This document shows positions 1-5,639 of a DNA stretch of 10,377 nucleotides, piece after piece. The notes under the pieces are model-generated. The model was not told where the DNA came from and did no database searches. It saw nothing but the letters and a program-made list of their open reading frames with translations. Each line of letters opens with the position of its first letter. The stretch's first letter is position 1. Origin of the DNA: Lishizhenia sp. (GTDB lineage: Bacteria > Bacteroidota > Bacteroidia > Flavobacteriales_D > Crocinitomicaceae); assembly GCA_007117055.1 (NCBI GenBank), contig SKHH01000269.1:1-10377 (forward strand), in the 5' to 3' direction. A program made the position numbers and the translations under genes.

Positions 1-216
1 AACGGTTTTGTAAAACAGTACTTCATAGATGCAAATAGCCTAAAATAAACACATTAATCGTCAAGTCTTTAGATAATGTTAAGGTTGTATGCCTTATAAT
101 ATAGGGTGCGAAACTTGAGTAGTATAAAAAACCGAATCACTTCTATATCACTCAATAATTTCAACGAATTGATGCAACATGAAGTATTCGATATATTCGC
201 TTCACAAAAGTGAAGT

Positions 217-251
217 GTAAAAGAAAAGGTGAATCTTAAAGATCCACCTTT
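217..251 (-). terminator. Probable intrinsic terminator, minus strand
   Basis: Positions 225-235 pair with 241-251 (11 bp with one A·C mismatch, 5-nt loop TTAAA). Read on the minus strand, the stem is followed by TTTTCTTTT, counting the last stem bases; the plus-strand side has no T-run. It lies about 210 bp past the stop of the oxidoreductase gene. It could end that transcript or that of a small RNA starting near 370. Only the structure is seen; the function is inferred. Confidence 0.5.
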
Positions 252-270
252 CTGCGCTAAACTATACTAC

Positions 271-293
271 AAAAAAACTACACTATTTGTAGT
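271..293 (-). terminator. Weak terminator-like hairpin, minus strand
   Basis: A 5-bp stem (277-281 with 289-293, 7-nt loop) is followed directly on the minus strand by six T residues (276-271). The same bases can form an alternative 8-bp stem (266-273 with 286-293, 12-nt loop). The stem is short and AT-rich, so it would be a weak terminator alone, but it sits in tandem with similar hairpins at 307-323 and 225-251. Confidence 0.3.
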
Positions 294-376
294 GACTAAA
301 TGAAAACATCCCATAATAGGATGGGTCTAGGTGATAAATATTTCTAATTCAACTTTATTTTTATTACCTTCGTTTT

Positions 377-384
377 CAAAGATA
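377..384 (-). promoter_or_regulatory. Possible minus-strand promoter -7 box (TATCTTTG)
   Basis: The minus strand reads TATCTTTG, a perfect match to the Bacteroidota -7 consensus TAnnTTTG and identical to the -7 box proposed for clpC. The upstream -33 element is poor: only TTTC, 16 nt upstream (404-401). A transcript from here would start near 370 and run through the tandem hairpins at 323-307, 293-277 and 251-225, with no protein frame. An 8-mer with six fixed bases can occur by chance in AT-rich DNA, so confidence is low. Confidence 0.25.
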
Positions 385-461
385 AGACATTGCTGCTAAT
401 GAAATGCTCTAAATGAACGAATGGTAGGTTTGAATGAAAGTTTGACGGTTTTGAGCCATTT

Positions 462-1538
462 TTAGGTAATTTCAACAAAGTCTGGCCATCGAGTCATATA
501 GTTAATAAAAACATCACTTAACCCTTCTTTTCTTAGATGATTTTTTGAAACGGGTGTAGGAATTGTAGTAAAATCTTTATCACTTATCGCTTTTTTCGGA
601 AAATCATGGTGTAAAATGGCACTTCTACCTATCGTAACGAAATCAACTTTATGGGAAAGGATGTTTCGAACATCTTCAGAACTTCTAATGTTACCAGCCA
701 CTGTCAAGCGTACATTGTTTAAATCTAATTCTGTAAAATAATCTAATAAAAGCTTATCGCTTGAGTTGTCTTCTGGGAGTTTAAAGCTATCCCATAGTGA
801 TATGTCTAAAAAATCTATTTGGTTCATATCGTTTAAACGTTGACACAATTCTTGAATTTCATTGAGCTCCATACCAAACCTTTCTGGCGACAACCTAACT
901 CCTAGTAGAAAATTATTTCCGCATGTTTCTCTTACACCTTCAATTATTTCTATTATAATTCTTGACCTGTTCTCCAAATTACCACCATATTGATCCGTTC
1001 GCTGATTAATAGTTTGACTTAAAAACTGAGATAAAATATAGCCGTGAGCTCCGTGAATTTCAACGCCATCATAACCCGCTTCTTGTGCACGTTGAGCAGC
1101 TGCTATAAAATCTTGAATTAACTGTTGAACTTGGATTTCTGTCAACCCTCTTGCTTTGTGTTTTTCATTATCACTAGGGCATAGGGGAAAACCTGAAATT
1201 AATTCTTTTGGAGAACGCATGCCAGCATGATGGAGCTGAACAACTGCCAACCCCGCATGTTTTTTTATTTCAGTCGCTAATTTTCTATGTCCTTCGATGT
1301 GAATATCTGAAAAAATACCAAGTTGACCAGGAAAGCCTTTACCATTTTTGCTAACATGAGATGCACAGGTCATGACTAATCCGAAACCACCTTTTGCACG
1401 CATAGTTAACCATGTAAACTCTTTATCGGACAACGTGCCGTCTTCATTACTTTGTTGGTTGGTTAATGGAGCCAACATAAATCTGTTTTTCATTTTATGT
1501 CCAGATTTAAAACGTATTACATCATTAAACGCTTTCAT
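462..1538 (-). CDS. Old Yellow Enzyme-family NADH:flavin oxidoreductase
   Basis: FMN-dependent ene-reductase family protein with a TIM-barrel fold, expected to be cytosolic and to reduce activated C=C bonds using NAD(P)H. The length, 358 residues, is normal for single-domain members without the C-terminal FAD/NAD domain of 2,4-dienoyl-CoA reductases. Visible signatures are KNRFMLAPLT (17-26, FMN-binding N-terminal strand), VVQLHHAG (99-106), and GVEIHGAHGYILSQFLS (158-174). In the last, H162 and H165 match the pair that binds the substrate carbonyl and Y167 matches the proton-donor tyrosine. NQRTDQYGG (178-186) and the phosphate-binding FVTIGRSAIL near the C-terminus complete the fold. The start gives the usual N-terminus. 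It lies 81 bp beyond the terminator of the gyrA-TPR unit, so it is probably transcribed alone or by readthrough. The physiological substrate cannot be told from sequence. Confidence 0.93.
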   Translation of the reverse strand: MKAFNDVIRFKSGHKMKNRFMLAPLTNQQSNEDGTLSDKEFTWLTMRAKGGFGLVMTCASHVSKNGKGFPGQLGIFSDIHIEGHRKLATEIKKHAGLAVVQLHHAGMRSPKELISGFPLCPSDNEKHKARGLTEIQVQQLIQDFIAAAQRAQEAGYDGVEIHGAHGYILSQFLSQTINQRTDQYGGNLENRSRIIIEIIEGVRETCGNNFLLGVRLSPERFGMELNEIQELCQRLNDMNQIDFLDISLWDSFKLPEDNSSDKLLLDYFTELDLNNVRLTVAGNIRSSEDVRNILSHKVDFVTIGRSAILHHDFPKKAISDKDFTTIPTPVSKNHLRKEGLSDVFINYMTRWPDFVEIT

Positions 1539-1567
1539 AAGTATATTTTTGATAAGTTGTTATGAAC

Positions 1568-1595
1568 AAAAAAGGTTGCCAAATATGACAACCTT
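1568..1595 (-). terminator. Intrinsic terminator of the gyrA-TPR transcription unit
   Basis: Positions 1572-1578 and 1589-1595 form a perfect 7-bp stem (AAGGTTG with CAACCTT) around a 10-nt loop. On the minus strand it is followed by an uninterrupted T-run (1573-1568). It begins 25 bp past the TPR gene stop and ends about 30 bp before the oxidoreductase start codon. It therefore separates the two genes, unless readthrough occurs. Confidence 0.85.
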
Positions 1596-1619
1596 GTAAT
1601 AGTAAATAATTTACGAGGA

Positions 1620-2825
1620 TTAATTTCCTGCAGCTTCTTCTGCTCTTTTTTTATATTCTAATGCTTTCTCTGTGTTTCCAGCTTTTCTGTGAACTTGGAA
1701 TAAAACTTGTAATACTCCTGCGTTTTCAGGATCTTGCTCAATATAAACCTCAAGAGGATCTATAGCTTTAGTATACATTTCTTCACTTTTAGCAACTGTT
1801 TCATCATATCTGGGGTCATTAAAATCCATTTGATTTGCTAAAACGGTTAATTTTTCACCTTTACCTAAATACAATACACCTAAGTTATAAGCAGCATCGA
1901 GATTCTTAGGATCTAACTCTAATGCTCTAGATAAATTTTTCTCCGCTTTTTCATACATTTCTTCTGACTGCTCAGAGATAGAAGAAAAATTAGGATCTGA
2001 ATTATCCATTCCTTTCAACATTCCTGCAAGTTGATCTCCGGAACTCAAAAATATTGATCCCATTGAAGTGAATAAAACAACGTTTTCTGGATCAGCTTCA
2101 ATAGCAGCGTTGAACAACTCCTCTGCTTTCTCCATGTTTCCCTGCTCTAATGCGATATTAACTCCTTGAATAATTATTTCAGTATTCTTTGGGAAAAATT
2201 CTTGAGTAACATTAATGAACTCTAAAGCTTCATCGTACTCTCCATTATTTTTCATAGTAGCAATAGCATTTTGAGCTGAAACCAATGCGTTATTTTTCAT
2301 ATCTTGATCATCAATATCAATCATTTTCTGTAATTGATATGCTCCAGCGAACCCCGCAAATGCGTTAGCATATTCTTCTTGCTCAAACATCATTGCTCCC
2401 ATAGTATTCGCCATAGTTACACGCTGATTAATGAAATCTTCTACATCTCTTTTAAACTTTCGATTAGAATGAGCTATTTTGAATGAATTTTCAATCATAG
2501 CCATCGTCTCTTCGGATTGAAACTTTTGTAGCTCTTTATTTTCTGGAACACTTGAAAGCTCTACTAATCCGAAGTGAATCACTGCATTATAATAATGTGC
2601 TTTGGGTTCGTCTTTTGTAGATTCGTGTTCCATTGCTGGATCAATGTACTCTTTCGATTTTAATAAAACCTCTTTTGCTTCATCGAATTTTTGCATCATA
2701 AAGGCTGGACCATACTTTTTGTATTCTACAGCTGCTGATACTACATTACTGTTTTGCGCGTTCAAACTCATCGAAGTGATTAATACCCCTCCAATAAGTG
2801 CTAATTTTATTCGATTGTATTTCAT
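1620..2825 (-). CDS. Exported tetratricopeptide-repeat protein
   Basis: A 401-residue protein with an N-terminal signal peptide (K2-K7 positive region, hydrophobic core about 8-20, likely cleavage SLNA|Q after residue 24), so it is probably periplasmic. There is no lipobox cysteine. The rest is helical and TPR-like. The clearest units are around 226-250 (GNMEKAEELFNAAIEADPEN), 291-323 (YEKAEKNLSRALELDPKN onward) and 351-395 (YTKAIDPLEVYIEQDPEN onward, ending GNTEKALEYKKRA). The last two units are preceded by a related 23-residue insert (272-294 and 332-354, MDxxDP...SEEMYxKA), giving an unusual period of about 60 residues instead of 34. TPR proteins are usually scaffolds for protein contacts; the partner is unknown. 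The gene starts 22 bp after gyrA and shares its terminator, so it is probably cotranscribed with it. I recall a TPR gene next to gyrA in other Flavobacteriia, but could not check this. Confidence 0.9.
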   Translation of the reverse strand: MKYNRIKLALIGGVLITSMSLNAQNSNVVSAAVEYKKYGPAFMMQKFDEAKEVLLKSKEYIDPAMEHESTKDEPKAHYYNAVIHFGLVELSSVPENKELQKFQSEETMAMIENSFKIAHSNRKFKRDVEDFINQRVTMANTMGAMMFEQEEYANAFAGFAGAYQLQKMIDIDDQDMKNNALVSAQNAIATMKNNGEYDEALEFINVTQEFFPKNTEIIIQGVNIALEQGNMEKAEELFNAAIEADPENVVLFTSMGSIFLSSGDQLAGMLKGMDNSDPNFSSISEQSEEMYEKAEKNLSRALELDPKNLDAAYNLGVLYLGKGEKLTVLANQMDFNDPRYDETVAKSEEMYTKAIDPLEVYIEQDPENAGVLQVLFQVHRKAGNTEKALEYKKRAEEAAGN

Positions 2826-2847
2826 AACTTATAACTTATTTGTTTTT

Positions 2848-5412
2848 TTATTCATTAATTGGTGAGTCATTATCATTTTCCGTGCCAATGTTTCCGTTTT
2901 CAGGCAAATTTTCGTTATTCATATCTTCATTGAATTCCTCTTCTTCGTCTGATTTTGGAACTTTAGCTACAGCAGCTATTTCACCTCCTTTCTTCAAGTT
3001 AATTACTTTAACACCTTGAGCTGCACGACCCATAACACGAATTTGATCTACGTGAGTACGTATCGTAATACCTGCTTTAGTAATGATCATTAAATCGTCA
3101 TCGTCTGTAACGTTTTTAATGGCTATTAAGGCACCTGTTTTCTCTGTAACATTTAATGTTTTTACTCCTTTTCCGCCACGATTAGTTATCCTGTATACAG
3201 GTTCTCCAGTTTCTGGATCATTAATATTAGAACGTTTTCCGTATCCATTTTCAGAAACAACTAGAATCGTATTTTCACTTTCTTCTTCAACGCAAATCAT
3301 TCCAATTACTTCGTCATCAGTTGCGCTCATAGTCACTCCTTTCACACCAATAGAATTCCTTCCTACTGTACGAACTGTTGATTCATTAAAACGAATAGCG
3401 TAGCCTGATTTTTTTGCTAAAATAATTTCGTTTTTACCGTTTGTTAATTTAGCTTCTAATAATTCGTCACCGTCATTAATATTAATAGCATTAATACCAT
3501 TAGTCCGTGGTCTCGAATAAGCTTCTAATTTGGTTTTCTTAATGATACCTTTTTTGGTACACATCACGATGAAATTGTTATTCACATAATCTTCGTCTTT
3601 TAAATCTTGGACGTTGATATATGCTTTAATTTTATCATCACTCTCTATGTTTATTAAATTCTGAATAGCTCTACCTTTGGATGTTTTGCTTCCTTCGGGA
3701 ACTTCAAACACACGCATCCAGAAACATTTTCCTTTTTCCGTAAACACTAACAAATAATTGTGATTGGTAGCTACGAATATAGATTCTAAGAAGTCTTTAT
3801 CTCTAGTAGTAGAGCCTTTCGACCCCATTCCACCACGATTTTGAACTTTATATTCAGAAAGACTTGTACGCTTAATATAACCCGCATGAGAAATAGTTAC
3901 TACAACTTCATCATCAGGAATTAAATCTTCAATTCGCATTTCAGATGCACTGTACTCGATAGTAGATCTACGTTCATCTCCATATTTTTCCTTGATGTAA
4001 ATCAATTCCTCCTTAATGATCTCCATTCTTCTTGTTTCATTAGCAAGAATGTCTTTCAAGTCTTCAATTGTTGCCATCAACTCTTCATATTCAGCACGAA
4101 GTTTATCTTGCTCAAGTCCAGTTAATTGACGCAATCTCATTTCAACAATCGCACGAGATTGTAAATCAGAAAGCTCAAAACGCTTCATTAATTTCTCACG
4201 TGCTTCTTCAGGGCTTTTAGAGCCACGGATAATAGCAATTACTTCGTCAATATTATCAGAAGCGATAATTAAACCTTCCAATAAATGAGCACGTTCTTCC
4301 GCTTTTCTTAAATCAAATTTAGTTCTTCTTACTACAACTTCATGACGAAATTCAACGAATTTCTCAATCATTTGTTTTAAGTTCAGTAAGTAAGGTCTAC
4401 CATTAACAAGTGTGATGTTATTTACTGAAAATGAAGTTTGTAAAGAAGTGTACTTAAATAGCTTGTTTAATACTACATTTGGTATGACATCGCGTTTAAG
4501 TTCATAAACAATGCGCATACCATTTCTATCGGATTCATCTCGAATATCTGAAATCCCTTCAATTTTATGGTCGTTTACCAAGTCAGCCGTTTTCTTAATC
4601 ATATCGGCTTTATTTACTTGATAAGGAATTTCGGTAACAATGATTTGCTCTCTGCCTGTTTTAGATTCTTCGATTTCCGCTTTAGCACGGATAACAATTC
4701 TACCTTTACCTGTTTCAAAAGCTTGTTTTACACCATCGTAACCATATATAATACCTCCTGTCGGAAAGTCAGGAGCTTTAACATGCTGCATTAACTCAGC
4801 GGTATCAATTTCTTTGTTATCTATATATGCAGCGATTCCATTAACAATTTCTGTCAAGTTATGAGGAGGCATGTTAGTCGCCATACCAACAGCAATACCG
4901 CTAGCTCCATTCACTAATAAGTTCGGAATTTTTGTTGGAAGAACAGTCGGCTCTTGTAAACTATCATCAAAGTTGTTTTGAAAGTCTACAGTTTCTTTTT
5001 CCAAGTCAGCTAACATTTCCTCTGCTATCTTACGCAGTCTTGCCTCAGTATAACGCATTGCAGCAGGGCTGTCCCCATCGACAGATCCAAAGTTACCCTG
5101 TCCATCCACTAAAGGATAGCGCAAAGACCACTCTTGAGCCATACGCACCATCGTATCGTATACAGAACTATCTCCATGCGGGTGATATTTACCCAATACT
5201 TCTCCTACAATTCTTGCAGACTTTTTATGAGGACGATTAGAGTATACACCTAAATCTTGCATACCATAAAGTACACGACGGTGAACAGGTTTAAATCCAT
5301 CTCTTACATCGGGTAGTGCTCTTGATACAATTACCGACATTGAATAATCAATGTAGGCTGATTTCATTTCGTCTTCAATATTGATCTGAATTATTCTTTC
5401 TCCTTCTGCCAT
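2848..5412 (-). CDS. gyrA: DNA gyrase subunit A
   Basis: Subunit A of the A2B2 type IIA topoisomerase that introduces negative supercoils using ATP hydrolysed by GyrB. It has 854 residues, normal for Bacteroidota. The breakage-reunion domain opens with the conserved MSVIVSRALPDVRDG (25-39) and VHRRVLYGM (43-51). The catalytic tyrosine is Y121 in AAMRYTEARL (117-126). The quinolone-resistance region GKYHPHGDSSVYD (74-86) has S82 and D86, equivalent to E. coli S83 and D87, so it has the susceptible-type residues. The C-terminal beta-pinwheel runs from about 495 to 820. Its GyrA-box position reads QNRGGMG (524-530) instead of the canonical QRRGGKG, and another blade carries NRGGKGVK (744-751). 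A 32-residue Asp/Glu/Asn-rich tail (823-854) follows. The chosen start gives the family's usual MAEGERIIxINIEDEM. It is divergent from clpC and 22 bp upstream of the TPR gene. Confidence 0.98.
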   Translation of the reverse strand: MAEGERIIQINIEDEMKSAYIDYSMSVIVSRALPDVRDGFKPVHRRVLYGMQDLGVYSNRPHKKSARIVGEVLGKYHPHGDSSVYDTMVRMAQEWSLRYPLVDGQGNFGSVDGDSPAAMRYTEARLRKIAEEMLADLEKETVDFQNNFDDSLQEPTVLPTKIPNLLVNGASGIAVGMATNMPPHNLTEIVNGIAAYIDNKEIDTAELMQHVKAPDFPTGGIIYGYDGVKQAFETGKGRIVIRAKAEIEESKTGREQIIVTEIPYQVNKADMIKKTADLVNDHKIEGISDIRDESDRNGMRIVYELKRDVIPNVVLNKLFKYTSLQTSFSVNNITLVNGRPYLLNLKQMIEKFVEFRHEVVVRRTKFDLRKAEERAHLLEGLIIASDNIDEVIAIIRGSKSPEEAREKLMKRFELSDLQSRAIVEMRLRQLTGLEQDKLRAEYEELMATIEDLKDILANETRRMEIIKEELIYIKEKYGDERRSTIEYSASEMRIEDLIPDDEVVVTISHAGYIKRTSLSEYKVQNRGGMGSKGSTTRDKDFLESIFVATNHNYLLVFTEKGKCFWMRVFEVPEGSKTSKGRAIQNLINIESDDKIKAYINVQDLKDEDYVNNNFIVMCTKKGIIKKTKLEAYSRPRTNGINAININDGDELLEAKLTNGKNEIILAKKSGYAIRFNESTVRTVGRNSIGVKGVTMSATDDEVIGMICVEEESENTILVVSENGYGKRSNINDPETGEPVYRITNRGGKGVKTLNVTEKTGALIAIKNVTDDDDLMIITKAGITIRTHVDQIRVMGRAAQGVKVINLKKGGEIAAVAKVPKSDEEEEFNEDMNNENLPENGNIGTENDNDSPINE

Positions 5413-5451
5413 ATATTACCTTATTAGTTGAATCAATTTTATGACAATTTA

Positions 5452-5480
5452 CAAAGTCATTTAATTTAAAGGGTCGAAAA
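5452..5480 (-). promoter_or_regulatory. Candidate gyrA promoter (weak match)
   Basis: On the minus strand TGACTTTG (5459-5452) matches the Bacteroidota -7 box TAnnTTTG at all but one fixed position. A partial -33 element, TTTTC (5480-5476), lies 16 nt upstream. This would start transcription roughly 30-35 nt before the gyrA ATG at 5412. No better candidate was seen on this strand between the two genes, but the match is imperfect. Confidence 0.3.
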
Positions 5481-5536
5481 TAATCATTATATCTGAGCTA
5501 GATTTAAGAGTTTTTATTAAATTATAAACAAAAAAC

Positions 5537-5555
5537 TGTGTAAAATTGTGAACAA
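5537..5555. promoter_or_regulatory. Two direct 9-mers resembling degenerate DnaA boxes
   Basis: TGTGTAAAA (5537-5545) and TGTGAACAA (5547-5555) form a direct repeat offset by exactly 10 bp, so both would face the same side of the helix. Each differs at one fixed position from the relaxed DnaA box in this orientation, TGTGNATAA. The second ends one base before the proposed clpC -33 element (5557-5560). They could be an operator for clpC or gyrA, or chance similarity in AT-rich DNA. Confidence 0.22.
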
Positions 5556-5556
5556 C

Positions 5557-5591
5557 TTTGCTAAAGATTAAAAGAATAGATTGTATCTTTG
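5557..5591 (+). promoter_or_regulatory. clpC promoter (Bacteroidota type, TTTG / TATCTTTG)
   Basis: A -33 element TTTG (5557-5560) and a perfect -7 box TATCTTTG (5584-5591, consensus TAnnTTTG) are separated by 23 nt, at the upper end of the spacing described for Flavobacterium promoters. Transcription would start near 5597-5600, giving a 5'UTR of about 40 nt before the clpC ATG. No CIRCE element or CtsR-like repeat is seen nearby. Confidence 0.65.
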
Positions 5592-5603
5592 AGAGATTGA
5601 AAC

Positions 5604-5620
5604 TTCCTTTGTAGAAGGAA
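5604..5620 (+). other. Small hairpin in the clpC 5'UTR
   Basis: TTCCTT (5604-5609) pairs perfectly with AAGGAA (5615-5620) around a 5-nt loop (TGTAG). It lies just after the predicted transcription start and 19 nt before the clpC ATG. It could protect the 5' end of the mRNA or act in translation control; this is inference. No T-run follows, so it is not a terminator. Confidence 0.35.
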
Positions 5621-5639
5621 TAGATTAATAGTATGTAAT

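Larger units (their letters stand above)
1..461. other. Hairpin-rich intergenic region, no supported gene
   Basis: All reading frames here are short. The longest protein-like stretch is about 36 codons (GTG at 106 to the stop at 211-213, plus strand), with no recognisable family or start signal. The segment contains several inverted repeats: 198-217, 225-251, 277-293 (with an alternative 8-bp stem 266-273/286-293) and 307-323. On the minus strand the last three are each followed by a T-rich run, so they look like terminators downstream of the oxidoreductase gene or parts of a small untranslated RNA. A first open frame ending at TAA 46-48 could be the tail of a gene entering from the left, but 15 codons are too few to judge. 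Confidence 0.6.

Noticed and set aside
1..48. Open frame from the left edge (15 codons to TAA 46-48) as the tail of a preceding gene
   Set aside because: Too short to separate from chance; no recognisable sequence and the other two frames also reach stops within about 40 bases.
106..213. Short plus-strand frame of about 36 codons starting at GTG
   Set aside because: The translation looks superficially protein-like, but there is no start signal or family resemblance, and it overlaps hairpins; not enough for a gene or pseudogene call.
198..217. Hairpin CTTCAC-AAAA-GTGAAG as a terminator
   Set aside because: The stem is good, but neither strand has a T-run directly after it; kept only as part of the hairpin-rich region.
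1372..1599. Plus-strand frame overlapping the start of the oxidoreductase gene and the terminator
   Set aside because: It is antisense to a well-supported gene and runs through an intrinsic terminator. Similar overlapping frames opposite the TPR gene, gyrA and clpC were dismissed for the same reason.
5413..5639. CIRCE or CtsR operator in front of clpC
   Set aside because: No long inverted repeat of the CIRCE type and no tandem heptad repeat of the CtsR type was found on reading both strands.
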